A DNA stretch of 64,000 nucleotides from NCBI RefSeq assembly GCF_038592905.1, contig NZ_CP151943.1, positions 62,001-126,000 of the forward strand, written 5' to 3'. Both the position numbers and the translations under genes were made by a program. Numbering within the stretch: the stretch's first letter is position 1; each line of letters opens with the position of its first letter. This document shows positions 25,604 to 34,616 of the stretch, one piece after another. The notes below the pieces were generated by a model. The model did no database searches. It worked only from the letters and a program-made list of their open reading frames with translations, and was not told where the DNA came from. The stretch comes from Neobacillus sp. FSL H8-0543. Its GTDB lineage: Bacteria; Bacillota; Bacilli; Bacillales; Cytobacillaceae.

Positions 25604-26068
25604 TTACCTCCCTCGTCTCGTTCTGTAAAGGCTCCTTTTAATTTCCCTTTCTATTTTTTGAAGGAAATTTTCTAAACCCTTGGTTGATCCTCCATCCAAT
25701 TTCTTCTGCGCTGTGACGGCAAGCGCACCCGCTACCTTGGCATCAGCTGTAATTGTAAGCCTAGTCGAGCCCTGTACTTCTTTAAAGGAGAGGTCGCCAA
25801 TACCCTCGATTTCCCCGAGATTTCCTTTTCCTTTGAAATGTAATCGATAAAATGCTGGTGACTTCTCTTGTACTCTCCAAATCTCCAATGTGAAAACATC
25901 CTTGATCGGGCCGAAATTAATGTCTATCACAGCTAGATATTCGCCATTTTTATTTTCAACAAAAGACTTGCAGCCAGGAATTGAATTTCTTAGAATACTT
26001 GTATCCTTAATCATTTTCCATACAATACCTATAGGTAAGCCAAAGGTGTACTCGTAATCAATTTTCAC
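25604..26068 (-). CDS. SRPBCC (CoxG-like) family protein
   Basis: A 154-residue protein of the START/SRPBCC helix-grip fold resembling CO dehydrogenase subunit G: IGIVWKMIKDTSILRNSIPGCKS is the family opening and GEIEGIGDLSF the central strand pair. CoxG proteins are usually encoded with molybdenum hydroxylases; none is here, so this is an orphan member that probably binds a hydrophobic ligand or membrane partner. The tail KRSLYRTRRGR is basic. Confidence 0.8.
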   Translation of the reverse strand: MKIDYEYTFGLPIGIVWKMIKDTSILRNSIPGCKSFVENKNGEYLAVIDINFGPIKDVFTLEIWRVQEKSPAFYRLHFKGKGNLGEIEGIGDLSFKEVQGSTRLTITADAKVAGALAVTAQKKLDGGSTKGLENFLQKIEREIKRSLYRTRRGR

Positions 26069-26297
26069 CTATTTCCCTCCAATTACACAATTTACTGAAA
26101 ATCCAACCATGATTGTATAATCTTATTCATGGTGTTGAAATTTCGTTAACCGAGGTTTAGTAATTACATCGAATACCCTATGGGACCCAACTATTGAACA
26201 AATTTATCTCATTTTCAGAAAAACTACACTATCTCTAAAAATAATAGTATTATTGTACAATACAAATTTTTTGAGAGACAAAGGAGTTTTTCCACAA

Positions 26298-27635
26298 ATG
26301 AATAAAGAAAATCAATGGACCTCCAAGCTAGGGTTCATTTTGGCGGCCGCGGGGTCTGCTATAGGACTAGGAGCAATTTGGAAATTCCCCTATATGGCGG
26401 GAACAAATGGCGGTGGAATCTTTTTCCTCATCTTTCTGTTGTTAACCTGTTTTATTGGCGCACCGATTTTAATTGCTGAATTTGCAATTGGTCGCAAGGC
26501 GCAAACAGACGCCGTGTCTGCATATAGAAAACTGACACCAAACTCGCTATGGCACTGGCTTGGATATGGCGGAGTAGCAGTTTCATTCATTATACTTTCC
26601 TTTTACAGCGTTGTTGGCGGCTGGATTCTTTCCTATTTAGGCAGGGGTTTGATGGGCTCACTCACATCTACCTCAGACTATGACAGCCTTTTTTCAAACA
26701 TAATTTCAAATCCGGTTGAAGCTGTAATGAGCCAATTAATTTTTATTGTGATGACAATTCTCGTTGTACAGGCAGGTGTACAGCAAGGTATTGAACGTGC
26801 CAGCAAGTATATGATGCCTGCTTTGTTCATCTTATTTATCGTATTGGTGATTCGATCGCTGACTCTTGAAGGTGCCTATGAAGGAGTTAAATTCCTCTTA
26901 TACCCTGATTTTTCTGAAATAACGGCAGAGACGATCCTATATGCTCTTGGACAATCATTTTTTGCCTTGAGTGTTGGTTTATCAGTAATGGTCACCTATG
27001 CTTCCTATTTATCTAAACAGGAAAATATTGTAAAGTCCGCTTTCTCAGTCGTCGGCTTAAACATATTTATTTCCTTACTTGCAGGTTTGGTGATTTTCCC
27101 TGCTGTTTTTGCGCTCGGATTTGAGCCAGGCGCTGGTCCGGGATTGGTATTTGTTGTTCTTCCTGCTGTTTTCAATGAAATGGCATTTGGGGGATTATTT
27201 TTTACCATTTTCCTCATTTTATTGCTATTTGCCACTTTAACGTCCGCTTTTTCTATGCTCGAAATTGTTGTGGCGGTAATTGTAAAAGAAAATAAAAGTA
27301 AACGAAAAATGGTTTCTTGGCTGGCTGGCATTCTAGTTTTTATCGTAGGAATCCCTAGTGCACTTTCTTTTGGGGTGCTTTCAGAGGTAAAAATAGCTGG
27401 GAAAACAATTTTTGATTTTGCAGACTTTATCACCAGCAATATCGGCATGCCCCTTGGTGCGCTATTGATATCTCTATACATTGGCTATCGGTTGCCTAGA
27501 AGGCTTGTAAAAGAAGAGCTAGAACTAGGAACAAATGGAATCGGTGTTTTATTCGATATCTGGTATTTCCTAATACGCTATATCGTTCCGGTAGGTATAC
27601 TGTTAGTCTTCTTCCATTCCATTGGACTTTTTTAA
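26298..27635 (+). CDS. Sodium-dependent transporter, NSS (SNF) family
   Basis: A 445-residue polytopic protein with 11-12 helices. The NSS signature of helix 1 is complete: AAAGSAIGLGAIWKFPY, then NGGG, and GAPILIAEFAIG in helix 2. Bacillus homologues YocR/YhdH belong here. It would couple inward sodium to uptake of an amino acid or similar solute. AAAGGAG lies 12 bases before the chosen ATG at 26298. Its terminator stem is split by the insertion sequence downstream. Confidence 0.9.
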   Translation: MNKENQWTSKLGFILAAAGSAIGLGAIWKFPYMAGTNGGGIFFLIFLLLTCFIGAPILIAEFAIGRKAQTDAVSAYRKLTPNSLWHWLGYGGVAVSFIILSFYSVVGGWILSYLGRGLMGSLTSTSDYDSLFSNIISNPVEAVMSQLIFIVMTILVVQAGVQQGIERASKYMMPALFILFIVLVIRSLTLEGAYEGVKFLLYPDFSEITAETILYALGQSFFALSVGLSVMVTYASYLSKQENIVKSAFSVVGLNIFISLLAGLVIFPAVFALGFEPGAGPGLVFVVLPAVFNEMAFGGLFFTIFLILLLFATLTSAFSMLEIVVAVIVKENKSKRKMVSWLAGILVFIVGIPSALSFGVLSEVKIAGKTIFDFADFITSNIGMPLGALLISLYIGYRLPRRLVKEELELGTNGIGVLFDIWYFLIRYIVPVGILLVFFHSIGLF

Positions 27636-27646
27636 AAAATGATAAG

Positions 27647-27663
27647 AAAAAAGCTAAGCAATT
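27647..27663 (+). terminator. Left half of the NSS gene terminator, split by an IS
   Basis: AAAAAAGCTAAGC (27647-27659) would pair with GCCTAGCTTTTTT (29143-29155) if the IS were removed, with AATT as the loop. The loop AATT is now present on both sides of the IS (27660-27663 and 29139-29142) as its 4-bp target duplication. Confidence 0.85.
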
Positions 27664-27694
27664 TGATGTGACCCCCAAAAGTTAGAGTTTTATA

Positions 27695-28654
27695 TTAAGC
27701 AGCTAATTGGCTGGTATGGAAACGGTATTGAACCGGACTCATGCCTGCCAATTTTTGCTTTATACGCTTGTTATTATAATAAGCGATATATTCTTCAATT
27801 TTCATTTTTAATTCCTCAAATGGGCACAGCGCTTCCCCGTAATACATTTCTTGTTTCATTAATCCAAAAAAGTTCTCCATTGGTGAATTATCTAAACAGT
27901 TCCCTTTTCGAGACATACTCTGGAACACCTTATTTTCCTTAAGCTTATTTACCCATGTATTATGTTGATAATGCCACCCTTGATCAGAATGTATAGTGGT
28001 TCTATATTTTGAATCCTTTACAATTTCTAATGCTTCCTCGAGTGGTTTGATCGCTAATTCTAAGGTTGGACGCATACTCGTCCCATAAGAAAGAATTTCA
28101 CCATTGAACATATCCATAATTGGGCTTAGATACAGTTTTACACCGTCAGAACACTTGAATTCTGTAATATCTGTGGTTAATTTTTGATGACACACATTTG
28201 TGTTAAAACGGCGGTTGATAAGATTTTCGGCAACTTTTCCAGTCGTTCCTTTGTAAGAACTATACTTGCGCGATTTTCTCCTGAATTTATCCCCTTTGAG
28301 TCCGAGTTTATTCATAATGCGTTGAACCTTCTTATGATTCACTTTTTGCCCACGGTTTCTCAATTCCAGAAGGATGCGACGGTAACCATAATTGCCTTTA
28401 TGTTCCTCAAAAATGGATTGAATCACTTCTTCAAGTCCCTGATTCGGATTTTCCTTCTTCATCATTTTTATATGATAATGGTAGGTAGCTTCAGGAATAC
28501 CCACCTTGAGTAAAACATCTTTTAATTTGAAGTTTTCTTTGAGTTCGAATGATAACGCTGCTTGTGCTTTTCGAGATAGCCTTCCGGATCCATCTGAAAA
28601 GCTCGCAACTTTTTTAAGTATTCTACCTCTAAACGCAGAAGTTCGTTTTCTCAC
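27695..28654 (-). CDS. IS3-family transposase OrfB (DDE catalytic domain)
   Basis: The frame encodes 319 residues. The rve-type integrase core carries the DDE triad: D in TTDITEF, D in HSDQGWHYQ and E in SPMENFFG about 35 residues later. An HTH_21-like segment (GNYGYRRI) precedes it. In this family OrfB is made as an OrfAB fusion by -1 slippage on A AAA AAG; this frame enters at ILKKVASF. A GTG at 28652-28654 overlaps the orfA stop (GTGA), which could allow coupled initiation. Catalytic residues are intact. Confidence 0.9.
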   Translation of the reverse strand: MRKRTSAFRGRILKKVASFSDGSGRLSRKAQAALSFELKENFKLKDVLLKVGIPEATYHYHIKMMKKENPNQGLEEVIQSIFEEHKGNYGYRRILLELRNRGQKVNHKKVQRIMNKLGLKGDKFRRKSRKYSSYKGTTGKVAENLINRRFNTNVCHQKLTTDITEFKCSDGVKLYLSPIMDMFNGEILSYGTSMRPTLELAIKPLEEALEIVKDSKYRTTIHSDQGWHYQHNTWVNKLKENKVFQSMSRKGNCLDNSPMENFFGLMKQEMYYGEALCPFEELKMKIEEYIAYYNNKRIKQKLAGMSPVQYRFHTSQLAA

Positions 28655-29085
28655 TCCAACTTTTGTTCATACGTCATTTCTTTCTCTTCGGATTGTTTAT
28701 TTTTACTGTTCTTATCTTTATCAGACATGGCTGTCATCCCTTTCGATCTATCCAGGGCTTCAGCACCACCCTCAAGGAAAGCCTTCTTCCAAGAGGCTAC
28801 CATAGGAGTGTTTGTTAGCCCAAATTGAAGGGCTGTATCAGTTTCTGAAGATCCTGTTCTTTTCATAAAGCTTAATACATCTAGCTTAAATTGAACAGAA
28901 TATCTTTCCTTATGTTTCTTCCTCTTTAAACCTTCCACACCGTATTTCTCGTGTACTTTTACCCATCTCCTAATTTGTGAAAAGTCCTTCATGTCGTATT
29001 TTTTAGCTAAACGTTCATATCCTAATTTTCCTTCTTGATATTCTTTGACGACTATTAACTTAAATTCCTGACTATATTTAGCCAT
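28651..29085 (-). CDS. IS3-family OrfA, truncated by a premature stop
   Basis: A 144-residue product with two helix-turn-helix units (LGYERLAKKYD; ETDTALQFGLTN). Start at MAKYSQEF (29085) follows GGGGTG. It stops at TGA 28651-28653. Continuing past that stop in the same frame the DNA reads ENELLRLEVEYLKKLRAFQ, the expected leucine-zipper region containing the slippery heptamer, so the TGA looks like a point mutation (for example from CGA or AGA). Full-length OrfA would be about 45 residues longer. Confidence 0.82.
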   Translation of the reverse strand: MAKYSQEFKLIVVKEYQEGKLGYERLAKKYDMKDFSQIRRWVKVHEKYGVEGLKRKKHKERYSVQFKLDVLSFMKRTGSSETDTALQFGLTNTPMVASWKKAFLEGGAEALDRSKGMTAMSDKDKNSKNKQSEEKEMTYEQKLE

Positions 29086-29138
29086 AAAAATACACCCCAA
29101 AAGTATAGATTTTACTCTAACTTTTGGGGTGCAGTACA

Positions 29139-29155
29139 AATTGCCTAGCTTTTTT
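29139..29155 (+). terminator. Right half of the split NSS terminator
   Basis: AATT target duplication (29139-29142) and the arm GCCTAGCTTTTTT (29143-29155). The T-run remains but its stem partner is 1.48 kb away. Confidence 0.8.
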
Positions 29156-29180
29156 CTATATTCTTAGTAGAGGTACTACC

Positions 29181-29690
29181 TTAAATCGGGCGATAATACC
29201 TTAATGAAATATATTGCTCTCCTTCTTCGTTTCCATAGCTGCCACGTTCATGCTTAAAAATAAATCCTCTTGCTTCATAAAAAGGGATGCCTTTTTGATT
29301 TCCTTTTGCAACAGACACCCATTGCTCCGATGCATGAAACTCTTCTATCTGTTGTTTAGTAATCGCATCGAGTATCCTTGTACCAATTCCTTCGTTCCTT
29401 CTATTTGGATTTAGATACAAGACAAAAACCTCACCAGCCGTTTCATCGATCATACCGCCTCCGCCAGCACCAATGACTTCATTGCCTTCTATCGCAACAA
29501 AATACCCTCCCCATTCTCTGCTCGTATTGGTGACTTCATTTAGGATCCTGTCAGGATTGTAAAATTCTTCTATCACTCTGTTAATATACTTTTCTGAATG
29601 TGTATCCTTATACGTCGCCCAATACCCATCACTACAAACCTTAGATATCCCCTGAACATCCATATGATTTGCTTTCCTAATATGTATCAT
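29181..29690 (-). CDS. GNAT family N-acetyltransferase
   Basis: A 169-residue acetyltransferase. The acetyl-CoA loop is RRNEGIGTRIL near residue 96-106, and PFYEARGFIFKHE supplies the C-terminal motif B. A glycine cluster IGAGGGGMI sits in the central strand. AAAGGAG precedes the ATG. Substrate unknown. It is the first host gene to the right of the insertion sequence. Confidence 0.87.
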   Translation of the reverse strand: MIHIRKANHMDVQGISKVCSDGYWATYKDTHSEKYINRVIEEFYNPDRILNEVTNTSREWGGYFVAIEGNEVIGAGGGGMIDETAGEVFVLYLNPNRRNEGIGTRILDAITKQQIEEFHASEQWVSVAKGNQKGIPFYEARGFIFKHERGSYGNEEGEQYISLRYYRPI

Positions 29691-29710
29691 AAATTAGCTC
29701 CTTTTCAAAA

Positions 29711-29740
29711 CGGTCGCCAACCATGATTACTTGGCGACCG
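29711..29740 (-). terminator. Intrinsic terminator of the sigma/anti-sigma operon
   Basis: A perfect 10-bp stem CGGTCGCCAA (29711-29720) with TTGGCGACCG (29731-29740); the minus-strand transcript continues UUUUG. Confidence 0.85.
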
Positions 29741-29770
29741 ATGATATTCGTTTCCCATTTTTGAGGGAAA

Positions 29771-31054
29771 TTATTTTATTGGTATCTGAACCTTTTTATC
29801 ATACTTTTTCATGTAGTGAATTCCCCCAATTTTGAGGTGCTCTGGCATCTCTGTTGTATCAAATACAAGAGTACGTTCTTTGATGATCTTACCATCCTCT
29901 TCCTTCGAATCTTGTTGGTTAATTGTTGTTTCTAATGGTGTTATATTTGATTGCTCACCTATAGACACTTTATCAAGCAAAACCGTATCTTCGGTTGCGA
30001 TTTTAATCTCAATCCCCTTTGAAGTTAAAGTAACGGTTTTCATCCAAAGTTCTGCCCCGCCAATATCAATGGCCTCACCCGTAATGTAGTCCAAAGCAAT
30101 CGTCTGGTTAAGTTTTTTATAGCCGACAAATTCTTTTACAATTAATTCTAGTGAGTCTAAATTAGTGGGTAATGCATCAAAGCGAACTTCAAATTTACTG
30201 CCTTTCAGTGACGACCTACTTCCACTGCCTTTTATTTCTACAGATTTTCCATTCGCTAGTAATTCAATTCCGTGTAACGCTAGGTCCAATCGATCGAAAT
30301 TTTCCACCTTCAATGACCCCTTGATTACGGTTAATGTCGGAGAGGCAACAATGGAATCAAAGTGAATGGTACCTTTATCTACTTTCACTGTTTTGTTAAT
30401 TGATTGTTTAATTTCGGTTTGCATTGCTTTGTTTGGATCATAAGTAAAGGAGATTTTTTCTTGTTGCATCTGATTGTTTCCTATATATTGCCAGTAATGT
30501 AGTGTTAGTTTTTTTGCAAATGGGCTTGGCGGTTCGAAATCCATCATGCCCTTTAATTCGGTACCATCATCACTAATTTGTCCATTACTACCCTCGAAAT
30601 TGGAACTTGTAAACATGCCAGTAATCTTATTCGGGTTGAAACTATCACTGAAAGTATCTTGTAATCCATTTGGATCCGTCACTGTATAATAGACAATCAT
30701 TCGATTGGCATCTGTCATGACTCCATTGATTGTTAGTTTCGTTTCATCGTCCAACATAAAACTTTTTTCAATTCTTTGCCCCTTACCAGCATTATTTAAG
30801 TCCTTTAAGGTTCCTGTGATTAGATCATCAAACCCAAGAATTTGCTTTCCGTAGTATGCAAACGCATTAAAATGATAGCCCACGAAGAGAAATAGCAGCA
30901 TTGCCACGGTAAGAGTTTTCCAAATTACCGGTCGACGTGATGGGTTTCGCGTAGTATCAAGTGCTTTCCGTAAACGGACCTCTAATTCTAGTGGAGTTTC
31001 GATGGCATCGATCCGCTTTTTTTCATCTTCTAACCGCTTTTCGATGTTAGTCAT
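29771..31054 (-). CDS. Transmembrane anti-sigma factor, DUF4179
   Basis: A 427-residue protein. A cytoplasmic N-terminus of about 45 residues (LEDEKKRIDAIETP) would hold the sigma factor, one helix spans about 50-68 (LTVAMLLFLFVGYHF), and a large extracytoplasmic DUF4179 region follows. The ATG at 31054 overlaps the sigma gene stop by eight bases and is preceded by GGAGGGA, so the two are translationally coupled. Such proteins hold an ECF sigma factor until an envelope signal triggers release. Confidence 0.87.
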   Translation of the reverse strand: MTNIEKRLEDEKKRIDAIETPLELEVRLRKALDTTRNPSRRPVIWKTLTVAMLLFLFVGYHFNAFAYYGKQILGFDDLITGTLKDLNNAGKGQRIEKSFMLDDETKLTINGVMTDANRMIVYYTVTDPNGLQDTFSDSFNPNKITGMFTSSNFEGSNGQISDDGTELKGMMDFEPPSPFAKKLTLHYWQYIGNNQMQQEKISFTYDPNKAMQTEIKQSINKTVKVDKGTIHFDSIVASPTLTVIKGSLKVENFDRLDLALHGIELLANGKSVEIKGSGSRSSLKGSKFEVRFDALPTNLDSLELIVKEFVGYKKLNQTIALDYITGEAIDIGGAELWMKTVTLTSKGIEIKIATEDTVLLDKVSIGEQSNITPLETTINQQDSKEEDGKIIKERTLVFDTTEMPEHLKIGGIHYMKKYDKKVQIPIK

Positions 31055-31592
31055 TGTCCTTCCCTCCAAACTGATTCTTTAACTTTTTTAGACCTTGAAA
31101 AATTCTCGATTTGACTGTTCCGACCGACACATTCGTTAATTCAGAGATGGTTTGATAATCCAAATCTCGAAAATATTTTAATTTTATCGCCTCTGCTTGT
31201 TGTTCATTTAGGTTAGATAGTAATTGCTGGATATCGATTTGCTGCTCACTATTTTCAAAGGGGGTTACTTTTGAAGGTTGTTTCATTTCAATTTCAGGAT
31301 GCTCTACCCATCCATCCACTAACACAAGTTTTTGCCGTTTTTTCAGCAGTGATTTACAGCTATTTACTAGGATGGTTTTGCTCCAGCTGTAGAAGGAATT
31401 CTCTTTCTTAAGCTGATGGATGTTTTCGTATAACCGGACGATCATGTCTTCCATGGCATCCATGGCATCATGCTGATTCCCCATATATGTGTAAGCTAAT
31501 TTAAAATAATCGTCTTTTTGATTCATAATTAGTTGAAGGAGGGCTTCTTTATTTCCCCTTTTCGCCTTCTTTACCAATCGAATAACTTCCAT
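31047..31592 (-). CDS. ECF-type RNA polymerase sigma factor
   Basis: A 181-residue sigma-70 protein with region 2 (YTYMGNQHDAMDAMEDMIVRLYENI, residues about 34-58) and region 4.2 (RDLDYQTISELTNVSVGTVKSRIFQGL, near 145-172). Region 3 is absent, as in ECF sigmas. It directs transcription of an envelope-stress type regulon under control of the adjacent anti-sigma factor. A GGGGAGAGGG site precedes the ATG. The target promoter is not known. No second obvious regulon member lies next to the pair. Confidence 0.9.
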   Translation of the reverse strand: MEVIRLVKKAKRGNKEALLQLIMNQKDDYFKLAYTYMGNQHDAMDAMEDMIVRLYENIHQLKKENSFYSWSKTILVNSCKSLLKKRQKLVLVDGWVEHPEIEMKQPSKVTPFENSEQQIDIQQLLSNLNEQQAEAIKLKYFRDLDYQTISELTNVSVGTVKSRIFQGLKKLKNQFGGKDND

Positions 31593-31782
31593 ATCGTCAC
31601 CCTCTCCCCAATTAGAGTCTGTTCCATTAGAAAAAGTTCATTACTTTTTAAAATTATTATGTATTTTTGTATAAAGAAAAGCTGCCAAAAGTAAAGTTTA
31701 TATTATATTAATCCTCAATAAACATAATGGTTAAAAATAAAGGGAATGCTATCAGCATCTAATTCGACCAGGAGGTAATAAG

Positions 31783-33456
31783 TTGAGTACCAATAATAAC
31801 GCCTTATCTATTTTTGCCTTAGGCGGCATAAATGAAATTGGCAAAAACATGTATGTGGTCCAATATAGTGACGATATGGTGATCATCGACTGTGGCGGTA
31901 AGTTTCCGGATGAGAGTTTATTAGGTATTGATTTGATCATACCAGATATAACTTATTTGGAAGATAATCAGGATAAAATCCGTGCGTTAATTGTGACGCA
32001 TGGGCACGAAGATCATATCGGTGCTATTCCATTCATCCTAAAAAAGATCAATGTCCCCATTTATGCGACTCATTTTACACTTGGATTAATTGAAATAAAG
32101 TTAGAAGAACATCGGCTTATGAGGGATACGAAACTGGTGACGATTAACTCGGATTCCAGGATTGAATTCGGGACAATCAGTGCTTCCTTTTTCAGAGTAA
32201 GCCATAGTATTCCCGACTGCCTAGGCATAGTTTTTCACACACCAGAAGGAAATATCGTCCACACCGGGGATTTTAAATTCGATTTAACCCCTGCAAATAG
32301 TCAACATGCAGAAATTCATAAAATGGCCGAAATCGGCAATCAAGGTGTTATTTGTTTAATCTCAGAAAGTACGAATGCGGAACGTAGAGGGTCCACCCCT
32401 TCAGAGCAAATGGTCGGTGACCATATGGTAGAGGCATTCATGAAAGCGGATGGAAAAATCATCATCTCGACCTTTGCATCAAATGTGAGTCGTGTTCAGC
32501 AGGTCGTCGAATCAGCAATGAAAACGAATCGAAAGCTTGTTCTCCTTGGGAGGAGCATGGTGAATGTTGTTTCCGTGGCAATCGAACGCGGATATTTGAT
32601 TGTTCCTGAAGGGATGATTATCGAACCAAATGAGGTTGAAAAGTTGCCTCCGGAAAAGGTGGTCATTCTTTGTACTGGAAGTCAGGGCGAGCCGAATGCA
32701 GCACTTGCACGTCTATCAACCGGTAACTACCGAGATGCTACAATATATCCTGGAGATACCGTTATCTTTGCAGCGTCACCTATTCCAGGAAATGAAAAGG
32801 ATGTCTCTCGTATCATAGATAACCTATTTCAGTTGGGCGCAAAAGTGGTATATGGGTCAGGAAGTTCAACAGGTATGCATGTTTCCGGGCATGGGTACCA
32901 GGAAGACTTAAAACTAATGCTTACCTTAATGAAGCCAACATACTTTATTCCAATCCATGGCGAATTTAGAATGCTCCATCACCACCGCTTGTTAGCCGAA
33001 TCGGTGGGAGTTGAAAAAGGCAACACATTTATCATTAAAAATGGGGATGTTGTTGATATTGAAAACTCCGTTGCTCGGCAGACGAGAAGCATTCCAGCTG
33101 GCGATACTTATGTAGACGGCATAAGTGTCGGCGATGTTGGCGAGATTGTATTGCGCGATCGCAGACAACTTTCCGAGGATGGAATGCTCGTTATTGTGTT
33201 AACCATTAGCAGAACTGATCGAAAGATTATTCAAGGACCAGATACGATTACACGCGGATTCGTCTATGTAAAAAATTCTGAGGATCTCTTAAAAGAAATT
33301 AACCGCCTAGTTAAGAAAACCATTCATGAATTAGAGGCCGAAAATATTCGGCAATGGAATGTCATGAAGCAAAATATTAAGAAGACCATTGGCAAGTTTC
33401 TGTACGCACAAACGAAAAGAAAGCCGATGATCCTCCCCATCATTATTGAAATTTAA
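31783..33456 (+). CDS. Ribonuclease J family protein
   Basis: A 557-residue metallo-beta-lactamase/beta-CASP nuclease, the same length as RNase J1 and J2. The metal-binding HGHEDH (H73-H78) is complete, as is HTGDFKFD and the late SGHGYQED and IPIHGEFRM motifs, so it should be catalytically active as J1 is. It degrades RNA 5' to 3' and cuts endonucleolytically. TTG start with GGAGGTAATAAG. The small polymerase subunit gene that usually precedes rnjA in Bacillus is missing, so this is probably an extra paralogue rather than the housekeeping copy (inference). Confidence 0.9.
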   Translation: MSTNNNALSIFALGGINEIGKNMYVVQYSDDMVIIDCGGKFPDESLLGIDLIIPDITYLEDNQDKIRALIVTHGHEDHIGAIPFILKKINVPIYATHFTLGLIEIKLEEHRLMRDTKLVTINSDSRIEFGTISASFFRVSHSIPDCLGIVFHTPEGNIVHTGDFKFDLTPANSQHAEIHKMAEIGNQGVICLISESTNAERRGSTPSEQMVGDHMVEAFMKADGKIIISTFASNVSRVQQVVESAMKTNRKLVLLGRSMVNVVSVAIERGYLIVPEGMIIEPNEVEKLPPEKVVILCTGSQGEPNAALARLSTGNYRDATIYPGDTVIFAASPIPGNEKDVSRIIDNLFQLGAKVVYGSGSSTGMHVSGHGYQEDLKLMLTLMKPTYFIPIHGEFRMLHHHRLLAESVGVEKGNTFIIKNGDVVDIENSVARQTRSIPAGDTYVDGISVGDVGEIVLRDRRQLSEDGMLVIVLTISRTDRKIIQGPDTITRGFVYVKNSEDLLKEINRLVKKTIHELEAENIRQWNVMKQNIKKTIGKFLYAQTKRKPMILPIIIEI

Positions 33457-33822
33457 TTTTTTCATTATAACAGATGAAGTGTCAGGCAATTTACTAGTGC
33501 CTTCCACTTCATTTTTTATTGTTTAATTCACAGGACCTTTAATATCAACTTAATACTGAGGTATCCTCCTTTTAGCAGATTGATATCAGTCTGCTAGCAT
33601 CCACTTTCATTATACTATCTATAATAAAATTTCTACAAAAGACTTACTTTCCTAGAGATATTCCGTCGTTATTTGAAATTATATTACTATTCATAAAATA
33701 TTTTGGAGACTAGTGTAGATAAGTTAATTAACATGTTAGCAGGAAAAAGCTATCTTTTTCTATAATTAGTAAAGAACTGTATGTGGTTCTTTATAAAAAA
33801 AGTTGAAAGGTGGTCATACGAG
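33457..33822. other. Intergenic region with terminator and a short palindrome
   Basis: The rnj terminator occupies 33475-33517: TGAAGTG and AGGCA pair with TGCCT and CACTTCA across a loop, then six T. A second dyad AGCAGATTGATATCAGTCTGCT lies at 33574-33595 (one mismatched pair). The remaining sequence shows no gene. Confidence 0.7.
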
Positions 33823-34005
33823 ATGGATTTAACCCTACAACAAATTGTCGAAGGTTTACCGAAGTCCCTTTTAAATGCAACAGATAAAGATTTGGAAGGT
33901 TTCCAAAAAATTATCGAAGAAACAATTAAATTAAGAGAAGGACATCGAAATTTACAACGAATGGTTAAAAACTTTACTCCCTCTACACCCATTCAACGCT
34001 CCTAA
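33823..34005 (+). CDS. Small hypothetical protein
   Basis: A 60-residue protein beginning MDLTLQQIVEGLPKS. The ATG at 33823 has AAAGGTGG about 12 bases upstream; an earlier in-frame ATG at 33781 has none. It is predicted largely helical, charged (DKDLEGFQKIIEETIKL) and without cysteines or membrane segments. It ends PSTPIQRS. Not recognised. A terminator serving the opposite strand follows directly. Confidence 0.55.
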   Translation: MDLTLQQIVEGLPKSLLNATDKDLEGFQKIIEETIKLREGHRNLQRMVKNFTPSTPIQRS

Positions 34006-34011
34006 TATGGT

Positions 34012-34045
34012 AAAAAAAAGCACTTGCTATTATTGGCAGGTGCTT
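34012..34045 (-). terminator. Intrinsic terminator of the VUT transporter gene
   Basis: AAGCACTTGC (34018-34027) pairs with GCAGGTGCTT (34036-34045, one G-U). The A tract 34012-34019 gives eight U on the minus-strand RNA. Confidence 0.87.
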
Positions 34046-34054
34046 AAAATGTAA

Positions 34055-34594
34055 TTAATTTGAAATAGCATTTTTGTTTGATAAATTGTTAACCTGGTGT
34101 AATAACAGTGCTGCAATTATTTGAATAATAGTCTTTGCAATTACTTGACCAAGAATGGCTGATGGGATAGCTTCCCACGGCAAAAAGTTCGCTCCCAAAG
34201 GGCTCAAACCGATAATCACAAAAATTACTGAGTCTAATAATCCACCAACTATTCCACTATAAAAAACTCTCCAACTCATCGGTAAATTTATTCTTGTATA
34301 GATTTCGGTATCAGCAGTTTCTGCAATAGCAAAAGATAAGGCAGAGGCTAAGACAATGATTAACGTATCTCCAAGAAGGAATGATACGATTCCGGATAAA
34401 ATTAACGCTGTGGTAATGAAGAAATAAGTTTTCTTTCTACCATATTTATTTTGGACCAAATCCCTAAAGATAAAGGTTGCACCAATTAAAAAAGTCCCCA
34501 TTGGAACAATAAACAATCCGAAATGGAAGGGTGCAAAAGCCGCGGTAACTACGTTTGCTGTTACGATTGAAAATAAGTACAAAAAAATTCTCAT
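34055..34594 (-). CDS. Queuosine precursor transporter (VUT/DUF165 family)
   Basis: A 179-residue protein with about five or six hydrophobic helices and the DUF165 features VPMGTFLIGATFIFRDLVQ and GRKKTYF. Members (YhhQ, YpdP) import queuosine precursors such as preQ0 or preQ1. Here the assignment is strongly supported by a preQ1-I riboswitch and terminator directly upstream and by divergent queF. AAAGGAGATTT precedes the ATG. Whether the cargo is preQ0 or preQ1 cannot be decided from the sequence. Confidence 0.88.
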   Translation of the reverse strand: MRIFLYLFSIVTANVVTAAFAPFHFGLFIVPMGTFLIGATFIFRDLVQNKYGRKKTYFFITTALILSGIVSFLLGDTLIIVLASALSFAIAETADTEIYTRINLPMSWRVFYSGIVGGLLDSVIFVIIGLSPLGANFLPWEAIPSAILGQVIAKTIIQIIAALLLHQVNNLSNKNAISN

Positions 34595-34616
34595 TTGATA
34601 AATCTCCTTTTAAATA

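Larger units (their letters stand above)
27664..29138 (-). mobile_element. IS150-type (IS3 family) insertion sequence, 1,475 bp
   Basis: The ends share CCCCAAAAGTTAGAGT; read inward they begin TGATGTGACCCC (left) and TGTACTGCACCC (right), about 20 of 25 bases matching. Flanking AATT is duplicated. It holds orfA and orfB with an AAAAAAG slippery heptamer at 28609-28615 on the minus strand. It sits in the loop of the NSS transporter terminator. OrfA has an early stop before the slippery site, so this copy may not make the normal OrfAB transposase. Confidence 0.92.
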
